DNA of 64,000 bases from Treponema sp. OMZ 790 (GCF_024181285.1 NZ_CP051201.1:2790001-2854000), one strand, 5' to 3'. Counted from the stretch's first letter, positions 50,501-59,835 are shown. The notes: generated by a model not told the origin, from the letters alone. Program-made: numbers and translations.

Positions 50501-52198
50501 CTATTTAAAATTATATTTAGTCACTATAGGCTTTCTATTTTGACTAACATCATTAAAATATTCATAAACACTTATACCTAAAAACGAGCCCATAATATTT
50601 ATTATATTTTTATACCCCTTACCCTTTAAAGCACAAAGAGCATTATAGCTTCTTTGACTGGATCGGCAGTGTACATATACAGGTTTGTCTTTAGGAATCT
50701 CATTCATTCTCTCACGCAATTGGCTCAATGGAATATTTACGGCATTTACAATATGCCCTGCTTCAAATTCCTTAGGTTCGCGCACATCAACAATAAAAGC
50801 ATTTGACTCGACAAGCTCTCTTACCATTGTAACGGGCACCTGTTTATATACACCGTTTAAAATATTTAAGCCTACAAGAGCCGCATGGTTTACAATATCT
50901 TTTGCAGTACCGAACATAGGTGAATAACAAAGCTCCAATTCTTTTAAATCTTCCAAGGTACCGCCCAGCATAATAAACGAAGCTATAACATCTATACGTT
51001 TATCTACATTTCCTTTACCGATAGCTTGTGCACCTAAAATTTTACCTGAAGGTTTAGCGAAAATCAGCTTAAAAAAGAGCGGATTTGCATCGGGCATAAG
51101 ACCGACCTTGTCTCCCGGAATAACATAAGAACAATCATAGCTAATTCCCTGTACCTGACACTCTCTTTCATTAAGGCCTGTACATGCTGCATTATAATCA
51201 AAACATTGAATAACGGCAGAACCGATAACTCCGGTATTTCTATGCGGAATACCGTACATATCATCTGCAGCAGCCCTAGCCTGCCTTTGAGCAGGCCCGG
51301 CAAGCGTAAGCCTTGTCTTTTTATTTGTTATAAAATGGTTTACTTCAATAGCATCTCCTACAGCATAAATATCCTCTATGTTGGTACGGTAATTATGGTC
51401 AACCAAAATAGCCCCTGAATCTCCGAGCTTTACACCTGCACTCTGGGCCAAGGCAACTTCGGGACGCACTCCTAACGACATAACAACAACGCCGGCATCA
51501 AGCTTTTTACCGCTTTCCAGAACAATGAAGCTATCACCTATTTCTTTTATACCGTCACCCAAAACCAGGTTTACACCCTTATCATGTATTTCCTTATGAA
51601 GAATTTGGGCCATATCATAATCAAACGGAGCCATTACTTGAGGAAGCTTTTCTACAAGAGAAACGTTTTTACCTGCAAGCTTAAAATTTTCGGCCACCTC
51701 AATACCGATAAATCCTGCACCTATGACTGCTACATCTTTTACATTGTGAGAAGCAACATAATCATCAAGTTTTTTGATATCCGCAACATTCCTTACAGTA
51801 AAGACATGAGGTTTATCATATCCCGTTATAGAGCGGGGAACAACAGGTGCTGCTCCCGGTGAAAGAACCAATACATCATAAGATTCCTCAAATTCTTTTC
51901 CGGCATTTAAATCCTTTACCTTAACTGTTTTTTTTGACGGATCAATCGACAAAACTTCATGAAAAGTTTTTGCACTAATATTGTATTGCTTTTTAAACTT
52001 TTCAGGTGTCATCAAAACCAAATTTTCACTTTCAGGAACAATCCTGCTTAAGAAAAAAGGTAAGGCACAGTTTGAAAAAGATACATTGGGGCCTTTTTCA
52101 AACATGATGACCTCAGCATTTTCATCCAAGCGCCTAACTCTTGCTGCAACGGAAGCGCCTCCTGCAACGCCTCCTACAATTACAAATTTTTTTGCCAT
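50501..52198 (-). CDS. CoA-disulfide reductase with C-terminal rhodanese domain
   Basis: The protein has 565 residues. The FAD/NAD(P)H reductase domain starts FVIVGGVAGGASVAARVRRL and has the single redox Cys in SFSNCALPFF near 43. A dimerisation domain follows. The rhodanese domain (about 460-555) has its catalytic Cys in HCRSSQRS. Such CoADR-Rhd enzymes reduce CoA disulfide or persulfides/polysulfide using NAD(P)H. It begins 22 bp after the cyclase gene, with AAGGAG, and is followed closely by two transporters. Confidence 0.88.
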   Translation of the reverse strand: MAKKFVIVGGVAGGASVAARVRRLDENAEVIMFEKGPNVSFSNCALPFFLSRIVPESENLVLMTPEKFKKQYNISAKTFHEVLSIDPSKKTVKVKDLNAGKEFEESYDVLVLSPGAAPVVPRSITGYDKPHVFTVRNVADIKKLDDYVASHNVKDVAVIGAGFIGIEVAENFKLAGKNVSLVEKLPQVMAPFDYDMAQILHKEIHDKGVNLVLGDGIKEIGDSFIVLESGKKLDAGVVVMSLGVRPEVALAQSAGVKLGDSGAILVDHNYRTNIEDIYAVGDAIEVNHFITNKKTRLTLAGPAQRQARAAADDMYGIPHRNTGVIGSAVIQCFDYNAACTGLNERECQVQGISYDCSYVIPGDKVGLMPDANPLFFKLIFAKPSGKILGAQAIGKGNVDKRIDVIASFIMLGGTLEDLKELELCYSPMFGTAKDIVNHAALVGLNILNGVYKQVPVTMVRELVESNAFIVDVREPKEFEAGHIVNAVNIPLSQLRERMNEIPKDKPVYVHCRSSQRSYNALCALKGKGYKNIINIMGSFLGISVYEYFNDVSQNRKPIVTKYNFK

Positions 52199-52220
52199 AA
52201 ACTACTCCTTAAAATAAATT

Positions 52221-54299
52221 TTATCGTGTACTTATCTTTTCAAATATTTTTTTATAATACAGAGCAACATAATCATTTGGAAATATACCTAAAACCTTAT
52301 CAAAATATTTAGCGGCAGATTCAATGCCCTCATTCGATAAAGCCTTTAAAGCATTTTCCATATAGGACTGTGTACTATGTTTTAAATCTCGAATAAAATC
52401 ATCATCACAGTCATAAACTTCATATAAAAAAGTTTCCTTGTTCGATGAGTTTTTAACCCTTTGTATAGGCCGAATATAATGCCCTGAAGTATCATTAAGA
52501 GCCTCATAAATTTTATCCGAAATAATAATGCAAGAGCTATATTTTTTTGTAGATTCCTGCAGCACTTCTGCAACATGGTAGGAGTTCGAAATAATAATAC
52601 TATCCATACGGCTTGAATTACCTATGGTACCTAAAAGAATATCTCCCATATCAATTCCTATACCTATTCTTAAAGGAGAGGAATTAAGAACTGCAATACT
52701 ATTATTTCGAAGAGTTTTTTGTATAGCCACTCCGCAAGAAAGAGCCGAATCCGCTCCATCAGGAAATAAGGCAAAAAAGCCATCGCCCAAATATTTAGTT
52801 ATTACGCCTTTATATTCCCTTACAATCGGAGCAACCAATGCAAAATACTCATTCAATAATTCAAATACTTGATTAGGAGTCAATTTTTCTGAAGTATGAG
52901 TAAATGAACGTATATCTATGGAAAGGATGGGCATTGTAAGTTCAACATTGTCTCCAAGTTTAACATCCGTTATGGATTTTTTATGTAAAAGTTCTACAAT
53001 TTGATCCGGGACAAAACGTATAAGCGATTTGTTTATAAGCTGCATCTCTACACTTAGCTCTTCTATCTTTTTCATAGAATCGGCATAATCATTAAGTACC
53101 ATTATGGACAGTATGGTTACAGAAACAACCGTTCCTATCTGTACAATGAATTCTCCGGGTATAAGGTCTAAAGCTACGAATAGATCATAAATTCCGCATA
53201 AAAATAAAACAGAAGTCGAAATAAATATCCAGATGGCAAATTCTTTATTTTTCCTAAGCCCTATTATTGCAACAATGATAATATAGCCTACACAAAATAC
53301 TGCAAATATTTGATAATAAATTAATAAAAATGTTGAAATTTCCGGAGGAATTATTATAGTGGAAATTGTATATAAAATCGATACCGACAATATAATTATA
53401 TAAGGAAGCTTAAACTTCAGTTTTAAAGCCTTGCTGATAAATACCGTAAATAAAATAATCGGCAGAGGGAATGTAATATATCTGATAATAAAATTAATCT
53501 GCCATGGAATGCCGGGAAATAAAATCATAAAAATATGAGGATAAAAGAAAACTCCTCTCACTGCCAAAACCATAGATGTTAAAGCAAACCAAATTACAAA
53601 TGATGAATGTTCGTAAAAAAAAGACAGCATAAAGAAAAATAGAGCAACAGAAAAAGTTATGGCAAAAATTGTACCGTAAAAAATTAAATCACCTCTAAAC
53701 ATTGCTCCTATTTGAGATGCTTCGCCTAAAATAATCGGAGAAGAAATATAGCCTCTTTTATTGAAAAAATTGGAAACATTAATGATTATATTTGTTGTCC
53801 CGTCTTTTAACGGTTTAAAAGCTATTTGAGAAGATGTTGTTCCGGGAATTTCCGTTTCTTTATTTGTACCGGGCTGTCCCTGCCTTTCCCTATCTATTCC
53901 ATTTATTACAATACTACAGCTTCCAAAAATATGAGGAACATGGATTGCATAAACAACGCTCGGGTCCAAACCTGACAACTCCAATCCGTAAGAGCCGTAA
54001 CCGAAAGCGGAGCCTTTTTTTCTGTTTGTAAAATCGCCGGGAACTTTAGCATAAACTTCTTCGGTAGTATTTTTTAAACAATAAAACTGATTGGGCGTAT
54101 AATAAAAATCGCCTTTTAAAGAAAAGAGAACCGGAGATGCCTGATTCTGATTTGGAACTTGTGCTCGGCCTTTTATTACTTCCAAGTCCACAATTTTTTG
54201 TTTATAGATAGGCGTAACCAAATTAGTTAAGTATAGAATAATAATTAAAAAACAAAAAGGAATTGAGCCTAAAAATAATCTTTTCTTTTCCGTTGTCAT
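52221..54299 (-). CDS. 7TM class III nucleotide cyclase, C1-like half (metal site kept, N/R lost)
   Basis: The protein has 692 residues. An N-terminal helix is followed by an extracytoplasmic 7TMR-DISM-like domain (about 50-200). Seven membrane helices (about 205-400) and a coiled coil lead to a class III cyclase domain (about 452-625) and a short helical tail. Metal-binding Asp462 (SIDIRSF) and Asp506 (KYLGDG) are present. Where other cyclases have the transition-state Asn and Arg (VNxAxRL), it has His575 and Val579. It overlaps the upstream cyclase by ATGA. Alone it should be inactive; with the upstream protein it could form one complete site. Confidence 0.83.
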   Translation of the reverse strand: MTTEKKRLFLGSIPFCFLIIILYLTNLVTPIYKQKIVDLEVIKGRAQVPNQNQASPVLFSLKGDFYYTPNQFYCLKNTTEEVYAKVPGDFTNRKKGSAFGYGSYGLELSGLDPSVVYAIHVPHIFGSCSIVINGIDRERQGQPGTNKETEIPGTTSSQIAFKPLKDGTTNIIINVSNFFNKRGYISSPIILGEASQIGAMFRGDLIFYGTIFAITFSVALFFFMLSFFYEHSSFVIWFALTSMVLAVRGVFFYPHIFMILFPGIPWQINFIIRYITFPLPIILFTVFISKALKLKFKLPYIIILSVSILYTISTIIIPPEISTFLLIYYQIFAVFCVGYIIIVAIIGLRKNKEFAIWIFISTSVLFLCGIYDLFVALDLIPGEFIVQIGTVVSVTILSIMVLNDYADSMKKIEELSVEMQLINKSLIRFVPDQIVELLHKKSITDVKLGDNVELTMPILSIDIRSFTHTSEKLTPNQVFELLNEYFALVAPIVREYKGVITKYLGDGFFALFPDGADSALSCGVAIQKTLRNNSIAVLNSSPLRIGIGIDMGDILLGTIGNSSRMDSIIISNSYHVAEVLQESTKKYSSCIIISDKIYEALNDTSGHYIRPIQRVKNSSNKETFLYEVYDCDDDFIRDLKHSTQSYMENALKALSNEGIESAAKYFDKVLGIFPNDYVALYYKKIFEKISTR

Positions 54300-56167
54300 G
54301 TTTTTTTTACCTCATATATTCTGATAGGCTCGTCCTTTCCCCTAAATTTTACCAAACCATTATATGCAAATTCAATCGTATCGGAAAAGGGTTTGCCGGT
54401 ATTATTTTTTACCGCTTCACTGATAAATATATTAATTCCTTTTTTTAATGCATAAAAGTGCAGACGAGAAGCGACATTAACAACATCGGATATAACGGTA
54501 TTATCCATTCTTTGTTCTTCTCCGATAGTGCCTAACATTAACCGTCCATAGTGAATTCCTACGGAAAAAACTATTTTGGGCAAATTATTTACTTCTCTAT
54601 CCATATTTTCAAATTGAACAATGGATTGAATTTCAAACATACATTTTATAACATCATCTGCAGAACCATAAAAAAGAACCATTAACCCTTCAGTCAGATA
54701 TTTATCAATAAATCCGTTATGTTCTTGAATGACAGGATTTATCTTTGCCAAGGTTTGATTATATATTTTAAGTAAAGTCAAGCGTTCTTCTTCAGTTGTC
54801 AAACCGGTGTAAATACCTAAATGTATAAATGCTATATACATATCTTTTAGAATATTATCGCCTAATTTAATATCGACATGTTTTTTACTCAAAAAATTCA
54901 TAAACTCATTGGGAACAAATTTTGCAAGAGCTTCATTTGTTGTTTCTATCTGTTTTGTCATTCCTGCAATCTTATTGGAACTATCTTTAAAATTATTTAA
55001 AATTACGATGGCCATAGGTATCAATAAAATTAAAATTCCTAAGTGAGCTACAAAAGAACCGTCTATAATCCTATTAGCGATTAAAATATCTCTCACACCT
55101 AAAGATAGAAAAATAGTTAAACCTATCAAGAAAAATAAAGCCGATTTATCTTTTTTAAATGCAGACTTAATAACAAGTGTTAAATTATAAAATGCCATAA
55201 TCAAAAGATAAATTTGTGCTGCCGTCAATAAGCTTGAAGTATATTGCATTGGTGCAAAAATATTTATACCGATATACAAGATTGCCGGAATGTGTATTAT
55301 AAATAAATATTTTTCTTTTATTTTTCCGAATAAATTATTGACATATAGACCAAAAAAAATAATTCCAAGAGAAAGTGTGATATAGCCTGTTCTAAAAAGA
55401 ATATTTCCGCTTATCTGAGGTATTATCGTTGTAAGTAAAAATTCATCATAACAACATATCCTTAAACAAAAATTGGCTGCCAACAAACCGAAATAAAGAG
55501 ATTGTCTTTCTTTAGGATAAAAAATAAATAATGCAAGAAAAAATGCGGCAATCAATAAAAGAATAGCGGATATTATTGTAAACGATGAAAAACTTTTATT
55601 TTTTGCATTCAAGATTGTAGAATAAAATCCGAATTCTATAGGTTTTAAAAATCCCGATTTATTATCTTTGAAATTTGAAATATGAAAGACGAGAGTAACC
55701 TCTTCTTTGCCGAGAGTCGGAAGAGGGATAAAAGAAGCATCCCAATTAAAAACTTCGTTTTCGCAGGAATGTCCGACAGTTCCGATTCTATAAATTTCTC
55801 TACCATCAAGGTATGCAACAAAGGCAGAAGAAACCGTAGACGTTTTTATTGCATATACGCCGGTTGAATCGATATTTTTTATTTTTACGGCATAGGTTCC
55901 ATAGCCATAAAGCGGAAGTCCGTCCCCATATTTATCCCATGAAGTATTTATATTTTCAAATCGGCCGTACGACAAAAAATCATCGGAAGGATCTACAAAT
56001 TTGTTCGGAACAAAAATCCAATCCCCTTCAAGTATCTTTATATCACCTGAACCTATATTTTCAGCATCAAAAACACCCTTTACTACAGGATTTAAAACAG
56101 GTTCACCGGGCTTTGTACATGATATTAAAAGAAAAGTACATATGAAAATTAAAACATTTTTTTTCAC
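54296..56167 (-). CDS. 7TM class III nucleotide cyclase, C2-like half (metal site lost, N/R kept)
   Basis: The protein has 623 residues. GTG at 56167 is chosen because GGAG precedes it and the product starts with a lipoprotein-like signal (FICTFLLISC). The same layout as the next gene follows: extracytoplasmic domain, seven membrane helices, cyclase domain (about 440-620). The metal Asp residues are replaced by His449 (AFIHLGI) and Glu493 (KYLTEG). The substrate- and transition-state residues Thr557, Asn564 and Arg568 (TVISDVVNVASRL) and Lys489 are intact. It leads the operon. The pattern mirrors the C2 half of animal adenylyl cyclases. Confidence 0.82.
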   Translation of the reverse strand: MKKNVLIFICTFLLISCTKPGEPVLNPVVKGVFDAENIGSGDIKILEGDWIFVPNKFVDPSDDFLSYGRFENINTSWDKYGDGLPLYGYGTYAVKIKNIDSTGVYAIKTSTVSSAFVAYLDGREIYRIGTVGHSCENEVFNWDASFIPLPTLGKEEVTLVFHISNFKDNKSGFLKPIEFGFYSTILNAKNKSFSSFTIISAILLLIAAFFLALFIFYPKERQSLYFGLLAANFCLRICCYDEFLLTTIIPQISGNILFRTGYITLSLGIIFFGLYVNNLFGKIKEKYLFIIHIPAILYIGINIFAPMQYTSSLLTAAQIYLLIMAFYNLTLVIKSAFKKDKSALFFLIGLTIFLSLGVRDILIANRIIDGSFVAHLGILILLIPMAIVILNNFKDSSNKIAGMTKQIETTNEALAKFVPNEFMNFLSKKHVDIKLGDNILKDMYIAFIHLGIYTGLTTEEERLTLLKIYNQTLAKINPVIQEHNGFIDKYLTEGLMVLFYGSADDVIKCMFEIQSIVQFENMDREVNNLPKIVFSVGIHYGRLMLGTIGEEQRMDNTVISDVVNVASRLHFYALKKGINIFISEAVKNNTGKPFSDTIEFAYNGLVKFRGKDEPIRIYEVKKT

Positions 56168-56200
56168 ACACTTACTCCACAAGTAAGGAATACAATAAAT

Positions 56201-56255
56201 ATATCCAACATAATAGATATTTTATAGATAATACACTTATGTCGGATATTGTCAA
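56201..56255 (-). promoter_or_regulatory. Promoter and inverted repeat of the cyclase operon
   Basis: On the minus strand TTGACA (56255-56250), 16 bases and TATTAT (56233-56228). The arms ATATCCAACATAA (56201-56213) and TTATGTCGGATAT (56237-56249) match at 12 of 13 positions and flank the -10 box. A regulator binding there would control all five genes. Confidence 0.65.
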
Positions 56256-56279
56256 TAGGGTGTAAATTTACATTTTTAA

Positions 56280-56311
56280 CAGATAATATTACATTACTGT
56301 AATATTATCTG
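56280..56311. terminator. 14-bp perfect hairpin
   Basis: CAGATAATATTACA and TGTAATATTATCTG pair perfectly around TTAC. It lies just after the stop of the gene at 56340 (minus) and upstream of the cyclase promoter. Without a U-run it may be a terminator or an operator. Confidence 0.5.
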
Positions 56312-56339
56312 TCATATTTAGTGGGTAAACAAAGCGGTT

Positions 56340-56948
56340 TTATTTTTTATTGGGAATACGATATCTTAAACCTACACCTGCACGGAAAGCATAACTTGCT
56401 ACGGGTTTCACTTTTGTTTTTGTTGTGTTTGTTGATAAATCATATACAAAGTCCTTATAAAAGTTTACAGCCACACCCACAGGAGCAAAATCAAAAAAGA
56501 GGTTAAAGTCGGGAATATTGCCAAAATTCATTTCCCAGCGGAGAGGTAATAAAATTGAAAATCCTCCGGTTACATACTTATCGTTTGTGCCAGAAATCAA
56601 ACCAAAAGTTGTTGGTAAAGATAAAATAGAAATATTAGCTCCTATTACCGGCCCTAATGAAAGAGGGCATTTTTGGTTTCCAAGTGACGGCAGTACAGGA
56701 TCAAAAACGGTAAAAAGTGCACCAAGTTGAAAATCAAACCTATGCCATACAAGTGAACCTGTATATCCGACAAGTAAATCGAGTTCTACAAGGTCGTTGA
56801 ACTCATGAGAATAAGATAGACCAATGGGCCAGCCTACATATCCGCCAATTTTATCGGCTCCGCCATTTCCATTACCGCTTCCCTGTGCTGCAAAACACAG
56901 TGTGCTTATAAGTACTGCAAATACACTCACGAAAATTAATTTTTTCAT
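56340..56948 (-). CDS. Probable outer-membrane beta-barrel protein
   Basis: The protein has 202 residues with signal peptide MKKLIFVSVFAVLISTLCFA. The mature part alternates polar and aromatic residues (GYVGWPIGLSYSHEF, LRWEMNFGNI) and ends AFRAGVGLRYRIPNKK, as in small spirochete porin-like or OmpW-like barrels. No close family recognised. It is a single gene with its own leader. Confidence 0.65.
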   Translation of the reverse strand: MKKLIFVSVFAVLISTLCFAAQGSGNGNGGADKIGGYVGWPIGLSYSHEFNDLVELDLLVGYTGSLVWHRFDFQLGALFTVFDPVLPSLGNQKCPLSLGPVIGANISILSLPTTFGLISGTNDKYVTGGFSILLPLRWEMNFGNIPDFNLFFDFAPVGVAVNFYKDFVYDLSTNTTKTKVKPVASYAFRAGVGLRYRIPNKK

Positions 56949-57148
56949 ATGAATATTCTCCTTTATGATGTTAAATCATCATGAACCGATTTTACCATAT
57001 ACATTTCATTAAAGTCAAGTATTAGTCCATAGAAATAATCATTCTAATCTCGATTTTAAAAAAATTATATATTTCTTAATACTGACAAATTCAAAGATTT
57101 ATGCTACAATAAAACATTGTAAAACTTATAGGTTTTAAGAGGGGTTTT

Positions 57149-58885
57149 ATGAATAAAATCTTGAAGCAAATCGAAAAAATAGGGATTGTACCGGTCATCG
57201 TTTTAGAGAATGAAAAAGATGCTCTTCCGTTAGGAACGGCCCTCTCTAATGCCGGGCTTCTATGTGCAGAAATCACATTTAGAACGGAAGCAGCCGAAAA
57301 AGCCATAGAGATTTTTTCTAAGAAATTCCCGGATTTTCTTGTAGGAGCAGGCACGGTCTTATCTCCTGAACAAGCCGACAAAGCAATTGCTGCCGGTGCC
57401 AAGTTCATAGTAAGCCCCGGGCTAAACCCTAAGGTCGTAGAGCATTGCGTTAATTTAGGCTTTCCCGTTATTCCCGGAGTTTCCACAGCGGGAGAAATCG
57501 AACAAGCCATGAGCTTCGGCCTTAATACCGTAAAATTCTTCCCGGCTGAAGCCGCGGGCGGGTTAAAATTTATAAAAGCTCTTTCCGCACCCTATTCAAA
57601 CATAAAATTCATGCCGACCGGCGGAATAAACGCCCAAAATATTGCGGAATATGCGGCCTTTTCAAAGGTAATAGCCTGCGGCGGAAGCTGGATGGTTTCA
57701 AAAGAGCTTATAAAATCAGGCAATTTTAAAAAGATAGAAGAAGAGGCTGGTCTTGCCTTAGAGATAATAAAAAATGCCCGAAATCCTAAAAAAAATTCCA
57801 CAGAAAAAAAACCTGTAGTATCCGGCAAAAAGATTTTAACCGCCGGCACTGAAGAAAATAAAGTACCCAAGGTTATAACTATGGGCGAAATCATGCTACG
57901 CCTTTCTCCCACAGGCTTTAACCGTTTTGTTCAAGCCGATGCCCTCGATTTGGTCTTTGGAGGAGCAGAAGCGAATGTGGCTGTTTCTTTAGCCAACTTC
58001 GGAATGCAGTCTTCATACATAACAAAGGTTCCGGCCCATGAGATAGGCCAAGCTGCAATAAATTCCTTGCGCCGTTACGGAGTAGATGTTTCAGGCATAA
58101 TCCGCGGGGGGTACCGAATCGGCATCTATTTTTTAGAAAAAGGAGCCTCTCAGCGTGCCTCTAAGGTAATATACGATAGGGCTCATTCCGCCATTGCCGA
58201 AGCCTCACCTAGCGACTTTAACTGGAAAGAAATTTTTAAGGGAGCATCATGGTTCCATTTTACGGGAATCACTCCTGCCTTGAGCAAAAATGCAGCCGAA
58301 ATTTGCTTGGATGCCTGCAAAACGGCAAGATCAATGGGCATTACCGTTTCATGCGACCTTAACTACCGCAAAAAACTGTGGACTCCCGATGAAGCAAAAG
58401 AAACTATGAGCCGTATTTGCGAGTTTGTCGATATCTGTATTTCAAATGAAGAAGATGCAGAACAAGTTTTTGGAATAACTTCAAAAAACACGGTCGTAAG
58501 TTCAGGCAAACTGAATGAAAAAGGCTACAAAGAAGTTGCCGCAAAACTATGCAAAAAATTCGGCTTTCAAAAAGTGGGAATCACTCTGAGGGAATCAACC
58601 TCAGCCAGCGAAAACAACTGGTCGGCCATGCTTTATGTAAAAGGCAAGGCCTACTTCAGCAAAAAATACACAATGCAGGTTGTTGACCGATTGGGAGGAG
58701 GCGACAGTTTTGCCGCAGCCCTAATCTGTGCCGAATTAAAAGGCTTTAAACCGCAAAAACAAATTGATTTTGCTTCGGCGGCTTCCTGTCTAAAGCACTC
58801 CATAAACGGCGACTTTAATCAGGTTTCATTCGATGAAGTTTTAACCCTCGCTCAAGGTGATGCATCCGGAAGAGTGCAGAGGTAG
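57149..58885 (+). CDS. Fused KDPG aldolase and 2-keto-3-deoxygluconate kinase
   Basis: The protein has 578 residues. Residues 1 to about 210 are an Eda-type aldolase (Glu/Arg in CAEITFRTEA, Schiff-base Lys in TVKFFPAEAAGG). A ~35-residue linker follows. Residues ~245-575 are a PfkB-family kinase (MGEIMLRLSPTG, GGAEANVAVSLANFG, catalytic Asp in DRLGGGDSFAAAL). The kinase would make KDPG from 2-keto-3-deoxygluconate and the aldolase would split it into pyruvate and glyceraldehyde-3-phosphate. The order aldolase-kinase in one chain channels both steps. Start ATG follows AGAGGGG. Confidence 0.87.
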   Translation: MNKILKQIEKIGIVPVIVLENEKDALPLGTALSNAGLLCAEITFRTEAAEKAIEIFSKKFPDFLVGAGTVLSPEQADKAIAAGAKFIVSPGLNPKVVEHCVNLGFPVIPGVSTAGEIEQAMSFGLNTVKFFPAEAAGGLKFIKALSAPYSNIKFMPTGGINAQNIAEYAAFSKVIACGGSWMVSKELIKSGNFKKIEEEAGLALEIIKNARNPKKNSTEKKPVVSGKKILTAGTEENKVPKVITMGEIMLRLSPTGFNRFVQADALDLVFGGAEANVAVSLANFGMQSSYITKVPAHEIGQAAINSLRRYGVDVSGIIRGGYRIGIYFLEKGASQRASKVIYDRAHSAIAEASPSDFNWKEIFKGASWFHFTGITPALSKNAAEICLDACKTARSMGITVSCDLNYRKKLWTPDEAKETMSRICEFVDICISNEEDAEQVFGITSKNTVVSSGKLNEKGYKEVAAKLCKKFGFQKVGITLRESTSASENNWSAMLYVKGKAYFSKKYTMQVVDRLGGGDSFAAALICAELKGFKPQKQIDFASAASCLKHSINGDFNQVSFDEVLTLAQGDASGRVQR

Positions 58886-58975
58886 GGGCCGCTATTTATG
58901 AAGGTATATCATAATTCTCTTATCAAAAAGCTCTTGAAACAGCAAAAACCTTTAATTTAATTGTTAAAGCAGGTA

Positions 58976-59386
58976 TTATACCAACTCTTCCATAGCCCAA
59001 TCCTCAATTAATAAACCTTCAATTCTTGAAAACTCTCCGACATTGTGTGTTACCAATGTTCCTCCATTTGCTAGAACTGTTGCGGCAATCATCATGTCAT
59101 TCGGACCGATTATCACACCATTTGAAGATAAAATTTTTCTTAATTTTCCGTATTCTACCGATGATTTTTTATCAAAAACTGCTGTCGGATATAAATCCAA
59201 AAACGGTTTATAAACTGAAATTGTTTTTTCATAATCATTGGAATTTCTTGCTCCATATTCAAGCTCGGCAAGCACAACAGACGGAATGACTATATCTTTT
59301 TCATGTTCTTCCAGTTTTTCTCCAATCTTACGAAATTTTCCCGTTATGAAATAGATTACAATGTTTGAATCTAAAAAATACTTCAC
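58976..59386 (-). CDS. vapC: PIN-domain toxin, VapC family
   Basis: The protein has 136 residues. PIN acidic residues are visible in FLDSNIV (Asp6), LAELEYG and GPNDMMIAA, with the LVTHNVGEFSRI end typical of VapC of this size. It overlaps the antitoxin gene by four bases (ATGA), in the order antitoxin-toxin on the minus strand. It probably cleaves tRNA. Confidence 0.85.
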   Translation of the reverse strand: MKYFLDSNIVIYFITGKFRKIGEKLEEHEKDIVIPSVVLAELEYGARNSNDYEKTISVYKPFLDLYPTAVFDKKSSVEYGKLRKILSSNGVIIGPNDMMIAATVLANGGTLVTHNVGEFSRIEGLLIEDWAMEELV

Positions 59387-59652
59387 ATTGCCTCCAGTCT
59401 TGTGTCAGCAGAGAAATCCGGTTCAGTGGGGATATTCATTTCAATATCTTTACCGCTTCCAAAATAGTGCCAGATATTCTTTTTATTTGAGTCATCTCTA
59501 AGATCGAAAGGAAGTCCATTAACTGCAACTGTTTTTTTCATAAAAATCCTGATAGCTGTCGGTAAATCCAGTCCGTAATGCTTATAGATATTAGTAACTT
59601 CATCTTTTAGAGCTTCATCAACTCTAACTTGAACAAGTGTCGTATTTGCCAT
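59383..59652 (-). CDS. RelB/DinJ-type antitoxin
   Basis: The protein has 89 residues from ATG 59652 (GAGG at proper spacing). The ribbon-helix-helix N-terminus VQVRVDEALKDEV and LDLPTAIRIFMKKTV matches RelB/DinJ antitoxins, which normally pair with YafQ/RelE toxins. Here the partner is a PIN toxin. It ends with a tail for toxin binding. Confidence 0.8.
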   Translation of the reverse strand: MANTTLVQVRVDEALKDEVTNIYKHYGLDLPTAIRIFMKKTVAVNGLPFDLRDDSNKKNIWHYFGSGKDIEMNIPTEPDFSADTRLEAM

Positions 59653-59732
59653 TATTGCCTCTTTATTAAGTATTTGGTATTCATACATTTGTATTTATAT
59701 TATATATCTAAGTAAGAAGTTTTTCAAGGTTA

Positions 59733-59744
59733 CGGGTGTTAGAT
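59733..59744 (-). other. Attachment-site-like fragment
   Basis: On the minus strand ATCTAACACCCG equals the first 12 bases of the attC sites at 32677 and 37546. The rest of the site is not recognisable (TAACCTTG follows). It lies 80 bp upstream of the RelB/VapC pair. Confidence 0.35.
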
Positions 59745-59784
59745 TAAATTTAGCCCTCCCTTTAATCTTTCGCCACCACTCAGT

Positions 59785-59822
59785 CTGGATTTTTCGCACA
59801 AAAAGTTGTATAATTAAAGTGT
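59785..59822 (+). promoter_or_regulatory. Shared promoter element, copy A
   Basis: The 38-bp sequence beginning CTGGATTTTTCGCAC with TATAAT at 59809-59814 is repeated at 60770-60807 with only three substitutions. Here it lies 14 bp before the Rpn gene's start, which has a ribosome site (GAGG). Confidence 0.7.
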
Positions 59823-59835
59823 GAGGTAAACGGCT

